This document shows positions 24,375-34,390 of a DNA stretch of 40,812 nucleotides, in pieces; within the stretch, counting starts at the first letter, position 1; every line of letters starts with the position of its first letter. Made by a program: the position numbers and the translations under genes. The notes below the pieces were generated by a model that was given only the letters and a program-made list of their open reading frames with translations, had not been told where the DNA came from and did not search any database. The DNA is from Acanthamoeba sp. SK_2022b (taxonomy: Eukaryota > Discosea > Longamoebia > Acanthamoebidae), in contig JANDJZ010000381.1 of assembly GCA_027943245.1 (NCBI GenBank), positions 1-40,812 on the forward strand. Reading direction: 5' to 3'.

Positions 24375-26189
24375 ATGCGGCTTGAAAGCTACGATCTTTT
24401 CGACACTCTTGTCACCCGCTCCACCAAGACCCCCAGGGGCGTATTTCAACTACTGCAGTTGAGCCAGAGCATCGTCTTCCGCTGGAAGATCCTGAGCATT
24501 ATTCCCTTTGCTGTTTGGCGTCGCCACGCGGAGCATATGGCCCGCAGGTTGTCATCCCGTGATGATATCTGCATCACTGACATATATCGTGTGCTAGGCT
24601 GGATCATCAGGAATCCCTCCGATGCCATGCGCCAGGAAATTACATTGGAAAAGGCTGTTATCCAGCCCATTCCATTGATGATTGCGCAACTCAGACATCA
24701 GCAGCAAGAGGGTCACCGATGCTGCATCATCTCGGACATGTATCTGCACAAATCGACCATCAGATCCATTGTTAACAGGCATATCCAGGATATCCCCTTG
24801 TATGTATCCTCCATGAATGGCATCACAAAATCCAGTGGAAAGCTCTTTCAACATGTCGCCCGAGACCAAGCTATAGATCTGCGAAGCATGCATCATCAAG
24901 GCGACAATCAGGTTGCAGACTATGCTGCCCCACTACGCCTGGGAATGCAGGCAACTCTGACAGAGAAACCAAGGGATGAAGCATCCTGCAGTTCGCTGGA
25001 TGTTCTTAAGTGCCCTAGCGAAGATCCTTTCTTTTCAATTGGATTCAAAATTTCCGGCCCTGCTGCATTTGTAATGGCCAAAGGCCTAGACAGCCATGTT
25101 TCAAGACACCCACCAAGCAATATAGTTTTTGCAGCACGTGATATGCACTTGGTTTTCCATGCCTTCAATCGCATATCTCATTTCAAGAGCACCAGTTACC
25201 TCCGGATATCCCGCAGCGCGGTTTACCATGCACAGTGGCATGCCAGCAAAAATCCCGAGAAATGGTTTGAAGGAGTTTCCAACGGAAAGGAATTTTTCTC
25301 CAGATTGGGCATTGAGTGTCCAGCTGAGCTCTCCGACTTGAATCCTTGTGTGCATAGCCAGCGCTTTCTTGATGAGCTTGAGCACAGTGGCTTCATGCAG
25401 AGGTGCAGCGATGATTATCATATAATCCGCAGCTATCTACTTGAAAACGGATTGCAATCAGGAACTCTTTTTGTTGATCTGGGTTGGCGCGGCTCCATAC
25501 AAGATGCCATCGCGGATATACTCGGGCAAGAAATCGCACTGACAGGCTGGTACTTTGGAACCATAAAGAACAGTAGCCCAAGCAATAAGACAGGTTTTTA
25601 TTTCGAGAATTCTCGGCCTCTCAAGCGGTTTCATAAGGTACTGCAGTCCATCTCTTTCTTCGAATTCATCTTTACTGAGAACATTGCCAGTCTTTCCAGG
25701 ATTGACGGCTCCCAAGGCAAACTCATTCCAGTCTTTACCGAGGATGAATCCCCAGAGCAGATCAGCGTAAGAAACCGCATCGCAGAAGGCGCTCGGGCAT
25801 ATATAGATACCATGGCATCTTTGGACAAAGTAGCAAACTTTCAAACAGACCGCTTGCTCAAGGATCTGGATAAATTATTCGACAAATACCTAATGACCCC
25901 CCCCTCCGACTGGGTCAATGCAGTGGAATCCATGACCCATTCAGGGGGTTTTGGAGGATCGGGGAAATGCCCCATGGTAGGCGACGAATCCGGCACTTTT
26001 TTGGGATTTCTCAAGTCCACGTGGAAAGGCGGATATCTGCAAAAGCACTCCAGATCCGCCTCCACAAGAATCATGAAGACAGCACACAATTATATTTTTT
26101 TTGGATTCTATGAATCCCTTAAGTCAGCGTTCCGCCGCCTGAGAAAAAAATTCATGTACATGAAAGCGAAGATGGAATTAATGAAATGA
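24375..26189 (+). CDS. HAD-superfamily hydrolase-like protein (COG5610-like)
   Basis: The ATG at 24375, with TGAGGT upstream, gives 604 residues. HAD motif I is YDLFDTLVTR (about residues 5-14) with the nucleophile Asp and second acid; motif II is CCIISDMYLHKS; a GDNQVADYAAPLRLGM segment supplies motif IV. Large two-part HAD proteins of this kind occur in polysaccharide loci (COG5610-like). The region after residue 200 (FAARDMHLVFHAF, LFVDLGWRGSIQDAIADIL) is a second conserved domain I cannot name. It carries C8 (25897-25904) and T8 (26095-26102) runs. A TTG-initiated form from 24357 is less likely. The stop overlaps the glf start. Confidence 0.72.
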   Translation: MRLESYDLFDTLVTRSTKTPRGVFQLLQLSQSIVFRWKILSIIPFAVWRRHAEHMARRLSSRDDICITDIYRVLGWIIRNPSDAMRQEITLEKAVIQPIPLMIAQLRHQQQEGHRCCIISDMYLHKSTIRSIVNRHIQDIPLYVSSMNGITKSSGKLFQHVARDQAIDLRSMHHQGDNQVADYAAPLRLGMQATLTEKPRDEASCSSLDVLKCPSEDPFFSIGFKISGPAAFVMAKGLDSHVSRHPPSNIVFAARDMHLVFHAFNRISHFKSTSYLRISRSAVYHAQWHASKNPEKWFEGVSNGKEFFSRLGIECPAELSDLNPCVHSQRFLDELEHSGFMQRCSDDYHIIRSYLLENGLQSGTLFVDLGWRGSIQDAIADILGQEIALTGWYFGTIKNSSPSNKTGFYFENSRPLKRFHKVLQSISFFEFIFTENIASLSRIDGSQGKLIPVFTEDESPEQISVRNRIAEGARAYIDTMASLDKVANFQTDRLLKDLDKLFDKYLMTPPSDWVNAVESMTHSGGFGGSGKCPMVGDESGTFLGFLKSTWKGGYLQKHSRSASTRIMKTAHNYIFFGFYESLKSAFRRLRKKFMYMKAKMELMK

Positions 26190-27298
26190 ATCAATACATC
26201 ATCGTTGGAGCCGGATTTGCCGGATGCGTATGCGCACGCGAATTAGCAGAAGCAGGGAAAAATGTCTTGCTTTTGGAAAAGCGCCATCACACGGGGGGAA
26301 ACGCCCACGATGAAGAAGACGATTCAGGAATTCTTGTCCATCGATATGGGCCGCACATCTTTCATACAAATAGCGAGAAGGTTTTCCACTGGCTTTCGCG
26401 ATTTACACAATGGAGAAACTACGAACACCGTGTCCATGCCGTAGTGGAGGGAAAGAGCTACCCATTTCCCATCAACAGAGTTACCCTCAATCAACTATAT
26501 GACTTGAACTTAAATGAGGTGGAGGCTCTGGAATTTTTGAATTCTGTGCGCGAGCCAAGAAATCCCATACGCACCAGCGAGGACGTAGTGCTCAACACGG
26601 TAGGGAGAGATCTCTATGAAAAGTTTTTTTTGAACTATACCCGTAAACAATGGGGCTTGGATCCATCCCAACTCAAAGCCGGCGTTGCCGCACGCATACC
26701 CGTAAGAACCAATGACGACGACCGATATTTTACCGACCGTTTCCAGGCCATGCCTCTGGATGGTTATGCATGCATGTTCAAGAAAATATTGGACCACCCT
26801 CTTATTAAATTGAAATTGCACACGGACTTTTTCCAGTTGCGTGCCGAGTATGATTCATCTGGCAACCCGCTTCCTCATGTAATCTACACAGGACCGGTGG
26901 ATGCCTATTTCGATTATCGTTTTGGCCGACTTCCTTACCGCTCCTTGCGCTTCGAGCATGAGCATCTTCCCGATATTGCGCAGTTTCAACCCGTGGGCAC
27001 GGTCAACCATCCCAATGAAAATTCATTCACACGGATTACGGAATTCAAGCATCTGACAGGGCAATATCACACAGGAACGTCCATAGTACGAGAGTATCCT
27101 TCCGCAGAAGGAGATCCCTACTATCCCATTCCAAGCGATGAGAATGAACGCCTGTTTCAGCAGTATCAAGATTTAGTCGACATGGAGGCCAATACCAGCT
27201 TCGTGGGCCGCTTGGCGCAATATCGATACTACAACATGGATCAGGTCGTTGCTGCAGCGCTCACCACAGTTCAGGAAATCTTGCGAAGGCATGCGTAA
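26186..27298 (+). CDS. glf: UDP-galactopyranose mutase
   Basis: The 370-residue protein starts MNQYIIVGAGFAGCVCAREL, an FAD-binding Rossmann motif, followed by EKRHHTGGNAHDE and RYGPHIFHTNSEKVFHWLSRF, which are family hallmarks. NYTRKQWGLDPSQL, RIPVRTNDDDRYFTD and YTGPVDAYFDYRFGRLPYRSLRFE complete the pattern. It converts UDP-galactopyranose to UDP-galactofuranose for cell-surface glycans. Its presence indicates that the glycan made here contains Galf. It overlaps the upstream gene by 4 bases (ATGA). A T8 run lies at 26624-26631. Confidence 0.97.
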   Translation: MNQYIIVGAGFAGCVCARELAEAGKNVLLLEKRHHTGGNAHDEEDDSGILVHRYGPHIFHTNSEKVFHWLSRFTQWRNYEHRVHAVVEGKSYPFPINRVTLNQLYDLNLNEVEALEFLNSVREPRNPIRTSEDVVLNTVGRDLYEKFFLNYTRKQWGLDPSQLKAGVAARIPVRTNDDDRYFTDRFQAMPLDGYACMFKKILDHPLIKLKLHTDFFQLRAEYDSSGNPLPHVIYTGPVDAYFDYRFGRLPYRSLRFEHEHLPDIAQFQPVGTVNHPNENSFTRITEFKHLTGQYHTGTSIVREYPSAEGDPYYPIPSDENERLFQQYQDLVDMEANTSFVGRLAQYRYYNMDQVVAAALTTVQEILRRHA

Positions 27299-27364
27299 TC
27301 CTCATACCGCACCATTTCGCGGCATCAAGAGATATCCCATCAATAATCCATTTCGGATGCAATC

Positions 27365-28480
27365 GTGAAAATTGCTTTTCTCTGCAAAAGAAAGTATATG
27401 GGCAAGGATGTCATTCTTGATCGCTATGCCCGTCTCTATGAGATTCCTCATCAACTCGCACGCCTAGGAAACGAGGTCAAAGCATTTTGCTGGGCATACC
27501 AACAGCAGGAAGAAGGCCAATGGGAACATGCGATAAGTGGCGAAGGCAGTCTGAATTGGCAATCCCGGTCACTGACACGCTCTTTACTACCAGGACTTTT
27601 TACTTACCCTCGTTGGCTTGCAAGCCAGTTAAGAGCCTTTTCCCCTGATGTCGTGATAGGTAGTTCCGACATTCCTCATACCATTCTGGCTCATCAAATG
27701 GGCCGTTTTCTGCAGGTACCCTATGCGATTGACCTGTATGACAATTTTGAAGGATTCGGACAGGCACGCATTCCTGGCATGGTGAAAGCCCTGAGGCGTT
27801 CCGTGCGCCATGCAGCCTTGGTAACCACCACCAGCGATCCACTGAGGGATCTGGTACGGCAGGGATACCACGCCAAAGGCGAGGTCGTCACCCTACCCAG
27901 CAGCGTAGATCACTCCATTTTTTTCCCTCGCGACCGTCGGGCCTGCCGTCAGATGCTAGGCCTGCCTGCAGATGCTCTGCTAGTCGGTACAGCGGGTGGA
28001 CTTCTGGCTGAAAGGGGTATAGGTGACCTTTATGCCGCTTGGCAAGCCATGCATGTGCACATGCCTCAACTGCATCTGGTGCTCGCGGGTCCAGTCGATA
28101 CTGCCTTGCCTCCACCGAGCCATCCCCGCGTGCACTATCTGGGCATGCTTGCCCACGACAAAGCCGCCCTGCTTCTTAGCGCCTTGGATGTAGGTGTCAT
28201 CTATTTGCGCGATACGCCTTTCGGCCGCTATTGCTTTCCCCAAAAATTCTATGAAATGAAGGCTTGCGGCCTGCCCATAGTGGCGACAGCGGTAGGTGTC
28301 ATGCCGCAATTGCTCCACGAATCGCCTCAAGCTCTCTACCCACCGGGAGACGCGGTAGCCCTGGCACAAGCGCTGACAGCCCAGCTTGTCCAGGGCCAGC
28401 AGAGCTCAGGCAACGTACCGGGTTGGGATCAGCTCATCACGCAGATGGCAGAACATCTACATCGAATATCGCGCCCTTGA
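27365..28480 (+). CDS. GT4-family glycosyltransferase
   Basis: The 371-residue protein has GT-B architecture. The N-terminal domain starts MKIAFLCKRKYMGKDVILDRYARLYEIPHQLARLG; the C-terminal domain has VGTAGGLLAERGIGDLYAAW, LVLAGPVD, VHYLGMLAHDKAALLLSALDVGVIYL and the donor-binding FPQKFYEMKACGLPIVAT with the conserved Glu. It transfers a nucleotide-sugar residue to a lipid-linked glycan. It lies 66 bp after glf on the same strand and is convergent with another GT4 gene, with only 15 bp between stops. Base composition is closer to the host than that of the genes before it. Confidence 0.88.
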   Translation: MKIAFLCKRKYMGKDVILDRYARLYEIPHQLARLGNEVKAFCWAYQQQEEGQWEHAISGEGSLNWQSRSLTRSLLPGLFTYPRWLASQLRAFSPDVVIGSSDIPHTILAHQMGRFLQVPYAIDLYDNFEGFGQARIPGMVKALRRSVRHAALVTTTSDPLRDLVRQGYHAKGEVVTLPSSVDHSIFFPRDRRACRQMLGLPADALLVGTAGGLLAERGIGDLYAAWQAMHVHMPQLHLVLAGPVDTALPPPSHPRVHYLGMLAHDKAALLLSALDVGVIYLRDTPFGRYCFPQKFYEMKACGLPIVATAVGVMPQLLHESPQALYPPGDAVALAQALTAQLVQGQQSSGNVPGWDQLITQMAEHLHRISRP

Positions 28481-28495
28481 CGAAGGTAGCTTTCT

Positions 28496-29665
28496 TCAAG
28501 ATTTCAATGCGGAGGCAAGCTGCGCTCCGAACATGGGCCACGCAAATTGGCGGGCAAAATTGACTGCGCCGGAGTGCCAGGCATCGGGGCCCCGCTCCAG
28601 AGCTGCAAGTACTTCGCGGGCCAGTGCGGCATAGTCGTCTGGCGCCACGAGTGCCCCCGACTGACCTTGTGAAACGGCGTCAACCACTCCACCTGTTGCG
28701 AACGCGATCGTGGGCACACCATGTGCAGCCGCCTCGATTGCTACCATTCCGAAGCCTTCAGGATCTCCTGGTATGCAACGTACCGGGAAAACGTGCAGGC
28801 TTGCACACTCATAGGCGGATGCCAGTTCGGAGGGATTGGTGATCACCCCCAGAAATTTCAGGTGCCTTCCAATCCCTGCCGCATCGGCCACAGCCTGAAT
28901 GCTGGCCTGAGTCTGATGTGTTGCATACAGCGAACTGGCAGGCGCATCGCCAATGACCAGCAACAATGTGTCAGGGCGCTCCCGCACGATGGCTGGCAAC
29001 GCTTGTTCAACAAACTCCCGCAGACCTTTACGTGTAGTCAACCTGCCGATGGAAAGCAAAATCCTCGCATCGCCCAGACCATGACGCTGCCGGAAATCAC
29101 TGAGCACGTGTCCTGGCTGAGGCTCGTGCGGCAGCTGGACCCCGGGATGGACCACGGACACACGCTGTGGATCCACGCCGATAGCCCGTGCCAGATCGGC
29201 TGTGGGCCTGCTGTTGACGATCACGTTGTCCATACGGCGGATCACCGGATGCCAGATCGCCTGATAAATGGGGTGCCGAACGGCAGCGTCCAAACCATGC
29301 AGGTAGACGCTAGCCAGAGAGCCCACAGCACGTGCGGACAGCCAGGCCGCGGGAGCCGTCAAGCCGCTGCCGGCCAGTATCCTGTCCGGCTTCCAGCTCT
29401 TGGCCACGCACAAGGCTTTGGCGGTGGAGCATGCGAGAAATTTCCATAGTGGCTGCAGGGGTACCTCCGTGCATTGCACACCAGGAGGACAGAGCGCGGC
29501 AGCTCCCTGCGGTCCAACCACATGCACCTCACCGCGACCGGAAAGCTCTTGTGCCATATGCCAGTTGAGCCGCTCCATACCGCCCACCAGCGGCGGAAGG
29601 TTGCGAGTCACGATCAAGAAGCGGGTAGGCCGCGTTGGAGGCGTTAAATCGGGCGATGGGGGCAT
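28496..29665 (-). CDS. GT4-family glycosyltransferase
   Basis: The 389-residue protein has the GT-B/GT4 pattern: FLIVTRNLPPLVGGMERLNWHMAQEL at the N-terminus, VYLHGLDAAVRHPIYQ, RVSVVHPGVQLP, ILLSIGRLTTRKGLREFVEQAL, VGDAPASSLY-like loop, FLGVITNPSELASAYECASLHVFPVRCIPGDPEGFGMVAIEAAAHGVPTIAFATGG with the conserved E-x7-E donor-site motif. It probably adds a residue to the surface glycan. ATG at 29665 or 29674 is the start; neither has a strong binding site. It is high in GC, unlike the operon facing it. Confidence 0.88.
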   Translation of the reverse strand: MPPSPDLTPPTRPTRFLIVTRNLPPLVGGMERLNWHMAQELSGRGEVHVVGPQGAAALCPPGVQCTEVPLQPLWKFLACSTAKALCVAKSWKPDRILAGSGLTAPAAWLSARAVGSLASVYLHGLDAAVRHPIYQAIWHPVIRRMDNVIVNSRPTADLARAIGVDPQRVSVVHPGVQLPHEPQPGHVLSDFRQRHGLGDARILLSIGRLTTRKGLREFVEQALPAIVRERPDTLLLVIGDAPASSLYATHQTQASIQAVADAAGIGRHLKFLGVITNPSELASAYECASLHVFPVRCIPGDPEGFGMVAIEAAAHGVPTIAFATGGVVDAVSQGQSGALVAPDDYAALAREVLAALERGPDAWHSGAVNFARQFAWPMFGAQLASALKS

Positions 29666-30018
29666 TGTTCTCATCTTGCAGCAAGCCAAACCATATAGCT
29701 ATGCGTGTGCATGGGTTCAGGAGGTCGCCTGTACATTTATATTACTTATCTATGAATTTACTGGAGGCCGCAATACCAGTCAATTACGTATCCATGCCAT
29801 CAACTTCGATTATCTTGATGATTCATTTTCCCCTGGAGCATCAAAACACGGATGTATACGCCTGGAAAGAATACGATAATTCCCATGTATTCAGAAGAAG
29901 ATCCGGGATTTTCCAATTTATAAATTACCACAAGCGAGGCCGCAGCGGCCTCCAATTCTTCAGTTTCCGAAGAAAATCAAGAGCCAAACTGCATTTCAGT
30001 CATGGAGATTCACCATCC
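29666..30018. other. AT-rich non-coding gap between GT4 and the sugar dehydrogenase gene
   Basis: This 353-bp gap is AT-richer than its neighbours. A plus-strand open frame (29635-30165) crosses it and runs antisense into both flanking genes, with no domain or binding site, so it is not called. I see no terminator or promoter that I can support. It may be a scar of past gene exchange. Confidence 0.5.
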
Positions 30019-31356
30019 TCACGCTACTACCACGGTTTCTCCCCCTCCTTTCATCCGCCCCCTCGTATCCACTATCAGCGATGCATTTACAAGCAGATTT
30101 TCATAATCAAACCCGTCATGATCCGTAGCCAGCACCACACAGTCATAAATGGCCACGGACTCTGATGTCAGCTGTATGGATTTCAGATCGAAATAATAAT
30201 CCCGCTTGCGCGGGAACACCGGAACGTGTGGATCGCTGTATTCAACATGCGCCCCCTTGCCCTGCAATAGATCCATGATCTCCACAGCTGGGGATTCCCG
30301 CGTGTCATCAATATTCTTCTTGTAGGCCAGCCCCAGCACTAATATACGGCTCCCCTTGACGGCCTTGCCCCGTTCATTGAGTGCATCGGCGACCTTGCCC
30401 ACCACCCAGTGCGGCATGTAGTGGTTGATTTCACCGGCCAGTTCAATGAAGCGCGTGTTCACGCCATATTCACGCGCCTTCCATGTCAGGTAGAAGGGAT
30501 CGATGGGAATGCAGTGGCCGCCGAGGCCGGGGCCGGGTCGATAGGGAACAAAGCCGAAGGGCTTGGTGGCAGCTGCATCAATGACTTCATGGATGTTGAT
30601 GCCCATCTTGTCCGCCACGATCTTCATCTCGTTGACCAAGCCGATGTTGACGCTGCGATGGATGTTCTCCAGCAGCTTGGTCATTTCAGCCGCCTTGGTG
30701 CTGCTGACGGGCACCATGGTCTGGATGGCATGTTGGTACAGCGCCATGCCCAGTTCCAGGCAACTGGGTGTGCACCCTCCGATCACCTTGGGGATGTCCT
30801 TGGTGCCGTAATGCGGATTGCCAGGGTCTTCGCGCTCCGGAGAGAACACCAGGGCGCAATTGGCGCCAGGCTCCAGTCCACGGCTGCGAAGGCGCGGTGC
30901 CAGCACTTCGTCCGTCGTGCCGGGCCAGGTTGTGCTCTCCAGGCTCAGCAGTTGACCTTCACGCATGTGAGGCAGCGCCGCTTCCACCGTGTCAATGATG
31001 AAGCTCAGGTCGGGCTCGCGGTGAACGTTCAGGGGCGTGGGCACGCAGATGATCAGGGCATCGATTGCTTCTGTCCGCGCAAAGTCAGTGGTGGCCTCGA
31101 ATCCCTGCTCCAGGGCACGTGCGATCTGCTCGGGAGTGATGCGTTCAATGTAGCTGCCGCCTTCGCCAAGGGTAAGGACCTTGGCTTCATCGATGTCAAA
31201 GCCCAAAACCTTGATGCCAACCTCGGCGAAGCGCAGGGCAAGAGGCAGACCTACATAGCCCAGTCCATAGACACCTACGCGCACAGAGCCATGGGAGATT
31301 TTTTCCTTGAGGCTTCCAAGAGTTGAAGAGAAATTAATGCTCATTGAGTTTGACAT
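30019..31356 (-). CDS. UDP-N-acetylglucosamine 6-dehydrogenase-like nucleotide-sugar dehydrogenase
   Basis: The 445-residue protein has an NAD-binding Rossmann motif ([21 protein letters not shown]), [45 protein letters not shown] and the catalytic-cysteine region [23 protein letters not shown], the form typical of WbpA-like enzymes. [21 protein letters not shown] marks the C-terminal domain. It oxidises a UDP-HexNAc (or UDP-hexose) to the uronic acid used in O-antigens and capsules. A second ATG at 31344 is possible. It overlaps the end of the upstream methyltransferase gene by about 23 bases and is GC-rich. Confidence 0.9.
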   Translation of the reverse strand: MSNSMSINFSSTLGSLKEKISHGSVRVGVYGLGYVGLPLALRFAEVGIKVLGFDIDEAKVLTLGEGGSYIERITPEQIARALEQGFEATTDFARTEAIDALIICVPTPLNVHREPDLSFIIDTVEAALPHMREGQLLSLESTTWPGTTDEVLAPRLRSRGLEPGANCALVFSPEREDPGNPHYGTKDIPKVIGGCTPSCLELGMALYQHAIQTMVPVSSTKAAEMTKLLENIHRSVNIGLVNEMKIVADKMGINIHEVIDAAATKPFGFVPYRPGPGLGGHCIPIDPFYLTWKAREYGVNTRFIELAGEINHYMPHWVVGKVADALNERGKAVKGSRILVLGLAYKKNIDDTRESPAVEIMDLLQGKGAHVEYSDPHVPVFPRKRDYYFDLKSIQLTSESVAIYDCVVLATDHDGFDYENLLVNASLIVDTRGRMKGGGETVVVA

Positions 31357-32080
31357 GGTGAACTTGGTAAATCAGGGTGGGAATGGCCGGCACCAATGGC
31401 TTTATCAGCCAATCAGGAATTACGCCCATGATCCGGGTTCCCAATTTACCAGGCCTCTCTAATTCCAAGGTTTTCCGCAATGCCTGGATGCACATGTTTT
31501 CAAATGATAGCCCACAGCCAGAAATCATTCTTTCCAGAGTCTTCATTTCCAAAGGTTCACAGTCATAGAAATCCCCTTTCCCCATCATTCTGAGGTAAGG
31601 TGTGCGCCAGCTCCGCGGAAGCCAGCTCAGGAATTTCAACTGATAATGTGGCTCGTTCAGCATCCAGCGATTGGGAACCGCAATATATGCTTTTCCACTC
31701 TTGCGCAAGACACGCGCTATTTCCGCAAGATGCTCTTTCTGGAAATTCTCTTCCCCAACATGTTCTATGACATGATTGGAAATGACCAGATCGAAGTTCT
31801 CGGGATCGAAAGGCAGCTTGACTCCTTGGACCTGGATATATTCATAACCTTCAAATATTTGCCGATTATCAAAAATATCAACAGCCACCACTTCACACTG
31901 CAGAGATGAATGCTTTCCAAAATAATTAGCTATCCATCCCGAACCCGTTCCAATCTCAAGAACTTTCAGAACTCCCTTGTGATCTGAAAGATTGAGCAGA
32001 ACTTCTATTTTTCGTGCCTTTTTATGTCTTGACAGTATATCCAGGGCCGCATGAGGCTGCCGCGCCAAATCAGTATTCAT
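31334..32080 (-). CDS. Class I SAM-dependent methyltransferase (Methyltransf_11-like)
   Basis: The 248-residue protein has motif [20 protein letters not shown], motif [25 protein letters not shown] (motif IV, with the common NHVIEHV) and [20 protein letters not shown]. It probably methylates a glycan or lipid-linked substrate. A strong GGGAGGGGAG precedes the ATG. It is AT-richer than the sugar dehydrogenase gene it overlaps. It is the first gene of the minus-strand glycan group and lies 58 bp after moaC. Confidence 0.85.
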   Translation of the reverse strand: MNTDLARQPHAALDILSRHKKARKIEVLLNLSDHKGVLKVLEIGTGSGWIANYFGKHSSLQCEVVAVDIFDNRQIFEGYEYIQVQGVKLPFDPENFDLVISNHVIEHVGEENFQKEHLAEIARVLRKSGKAYIAVPNRWMLNEPHYQLKFLSWLPRSWRTPYLRMMGKGDFYDCEPLEMKTLERMISGCGLSFENMCIQALRKTLELERPGKLGTRIMGVIPDWLIKPLVPAIPTLIYQVHHVKLNEH

Positions 32081-32138
32081 GAACTCCCCTCCCTTTTCTC
32101 ATCTGATGATTTATCAGGTCTCGGCAGCCCTGGCTTCG

Positions 32139-32612
32139 CTATGCGACGAAACTGCCCGATTTCCCGCCATGCTTCTCCAACACCCTCACCCCCTCCATCA
32201 CCATGGCCTTGTCCACCGCCTTGCACATGTCATAGATCGTGAGCAGGGCAACCTGCACGGCCGTGAGTGCCTCCATCTCGACCCCCGTGGGCCCCACCGT
32301 TTCCACGGTGGCCGTGCAGCGGACGGCGGGGGCACCGGGCAGGAACTCGAAATCCACCGCCACCCTGGTCAACGCCAGCGGATGGCACAGCGGAATCAGG
32401 TCACTGGTCTTCTTCGCTGCCATGATGCCAGCAATGCGCGCAATGCCCAGCACGTCGCCCTTCTTGGCCGTGCCGCTCTGGATGATGGCCAGGGTTTCGG
32501 GCTGCATGGTGATGCGGCCCTCGGCGACCGCGATGCGGTGGGTTGCGGGCTTGGCGCCGACATCGACCATGTGGGCTTGGCCCTGGGCATCGAAGTGGGT
32601 GAGGGAAGACAT
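32139..32612 (-). CDS. moaC: Cyclic pyranopterin monophosphate synthase MoaC
   Basis: The 157-residue protein begins [19 protein letters not shown] and includes [23 protein letters not shown] and [28 protein letters not shown], the family's active-site segments with His, Asp and Lys residues. It converts the 8,9-cyclo intermediate to cPMP in molybdenum-cofactor synthesis. AGGAG precedes the ATG; upstream in-frame extensions are not conserved. It marks the return to housekeeping sequence after the glycan region and is divergent from the BepA-like protease. Confidence 0.97.
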   Translation of the reverse strand: MSSLTHFDAQGQAHMVDVGAKPATHRIAVAEGRITMQPETLAIIQSGTAKKGDVLGIARIAGIMAAKKTSDLIPLCHPLALTRVAVDFEFLPGAPAVRCTATVETVGPTGVEMEALTAVQVALLTIYDMCKAVDKAMVMEGVRVLEKHGGKSGSFVA

Positions 32613-32764
32613 GGAAACTCCTGAAAATGCACTGGCCGGCCCACGGCTGTCCTGACACGCTGGCCGAACCCGCCATGAACGTTCGGCGAACCGAGGCATC
32701 ATAGTGGGGTGTTCCACCGCCCCGTGACTATGCACGGGCCCGGCCCCTTGGTTCTTACCTGCCC

Positions 32765-34390
32765 ATGCGCCCATCACGCCTGAAGACACGTATCGCCGTT
32801 GGCCTGCAGCTGCTGGCGGCCTCTCTCACTATCGCAACGCATGCACCCGCACAGGCCCAGTTGCGCCTGCCCACGCTGGGCGACGGCGCAGCCACGACTA
32901 CCAGTGACGAGCGGCGCCTGGGTGACCGCATCATCCGCTCGCTGTACCGCGATCCGGACTACATAGACGACGCCGTTCTGCAGGAATATGTGGAAGGCAT
33001 CTGGCAGCACCTGGTCGATGCGGCGCGCACGCGTGGCGAGCTGTCGGACGAGCTGGAAGAGCGCTTTGCCTGGGAGATCCTGCTGGGGCGGGACCGCTCG
33101 GTCAACGCCTTTGCGCTGCCCGGCGGCTATCTGGGAGTGCACCTGGGACTGATCGGAGTGGTCAGCACGCGCGACGAGCTGGCGTCGGTGCTGGCGCATG
33201 AGCTGAGCCACGTCACGCAGCGCCACATTGCGCGGCTCATTGCCCAGCAGGGCAAGCAGACGCCGCTGATGATCGGATCGATGATCCTGGGCGCCCTGGC
33301 CGCCAGCCGCAGCCCCGATGCCGCCATGGCGATGATGATGGGCGGCCAGGCGCTGGCCGTGCAGAACCAGCTGAACTTCTCTCGCGACATGGAGCGCGAG
33401 GCCGACCGCATGGGCTATGGCTTGATGGCGCCTGCGGGCTTTGCGCCTCAGGGCTTTGTCACCATGTTCGACAAGCTGCAGCAGGCCAATCGGCTCAATG
33501 ACAACGGCAGCTGGCCCTATCTGCGCAGCCATCCGCTGACCACGGAGCGCATGGCCGACATGCATTCACGCCTGCCACGCGGCGTTGCGCCCGCGCCCGC
33601 CCCTTCCCTGGAACACGTGATGATGGCCGCACGGGCCCGCGTGCTGTCGCGCCCGGGCGTGGACGTGCTGCGCCAGTGGGCCGAGCTGCCGCGCTCCACC
33701 AGCTTTGGCAGCCAAACACCGACCCAGCAGGTGGCACAGTTGTATGCCGCCACGCTGAGCGCCGTGCAATTGCGCGATTGGGCCGAGGCGCGGGAAATGT
33801 CCGGGCGCCTTCAAGCGGCCACGGCCGCCGATCCCGGCGCCCTGCGGCAGGCCAAGCTGCTGCAGGCCGAACTGGAGCTGACAGCCGGCAAGCCCGGCGC
33901 CGCGTTGCAGGCATTGCCGCCGCTCTACCTGCCTGCAGCCGCGCCTGCCCAGGCCAGTCCCACGGAATCCGTCCCCGCCAAGACAAAGGAAAGCGGCCCC
34001 AGTCTGGCCACCGTCAATGTGGTCGAAAGCCGTGCGGTGCGCCGGCCCGAGCTGCTGATGCGCACACAGATCCTGCTGCGCGAGCAGGGCGCCGCCAGCA
34101 TGGCAGGCCCGCTGCAGACCTGGGTGACGGACCACCCGCGCGATGCCAGCGCCTGGCAACTGCTGGCCCAGGTTCAGCGCTCTCAGGGCCAGGAGCTGCG
34201 CGCCCTGCGCGCCGAGGCCGAGGCCCAGGTCGCGCACTACGACTATGCGGCCGCGGTGGATCGCTTCAAGGCAGCGCAGGAACTGGCCCGCAAGGGCGGG
34301 CCCAAGGTGGATTTCATTGAAGCCTCCATCGTGGACACGCGGCTGCGTGCCGTGGAGGAGCTGCTAAGGGAACAGGCGCGCGAGAAGTGA
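32765..34390 (+). CDS. bepA: BepA-like M48 metalloprotease with TPR region
   Basis: The 541-residue protein has a signal peptide ending near residue 31 (THAPAQA). The M48 domain holds HELSH (His145, Glu146, His149) and the third zinc ligand in [11 protein letters not shown] (Glu210). The second half (about residue 300 on) is helical and TPR-like, as in BepA/YfgC. In E. coli BepA works in the periplasm on assembly or removal of LptD and other outer-membrane proteins. There is no evident ribosome binding site; the ATG fits the signal peptide well. Its 3' end overlaps the convergent small membrane gene by 27 bases. Confidence 0.9.
   Translation: MRPSRLKTRIAVGLQLLAASLTIATHAPAQAQLRLPTLGDGAATTTSDERRLGDRIIRSLYRDPDYIDDAVLQEYVEGIWQHLVDAARTRGELSDELEERFAWEILLGRDRSVNAFALPGGYLGVHLGLIGVVSTRDELASVLAHELSHVTQRHIARLIAQQGKQTPLMIGSMILGALAASRSPDAAMAMMMGGQALAVQNQLNFSRDMEREADRMGYGLMAPAGFAPQGFVTMFDKLQQANRLNDNGSWPYLRSHPLTTERMADMHSRLPRGVAPAPAPSLEHVMMAARARVLSRPGVDVLRQWAELPRSTSFGSQTPTQQVAQLYAATLSAVQLRDWAEAREMSGRLQAATAADPGALRQAKLLQAELELTAGKPGAALQALPPLYLPAAAPAQASPTESVPAKTKESGPSLATVNVVESRAVRRPELLMRTQILLREQGAASMAGPLQTWVTDHPRDASAWQLLAQVQRSQGQELRALRAEAEAQVAHYDYAAAVDRFKAAQELARKGGPKVDFIEASIVDTRLRAVEELLREQAREK

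Noticed and set aside
29635..30165. 176-codon plus-strand frame across the gap between the GT4 and sugar dehydrogenase genes
   Set aside because: It runs antisense into both neighbours, lacks a good start context and shows no recognisable domain.
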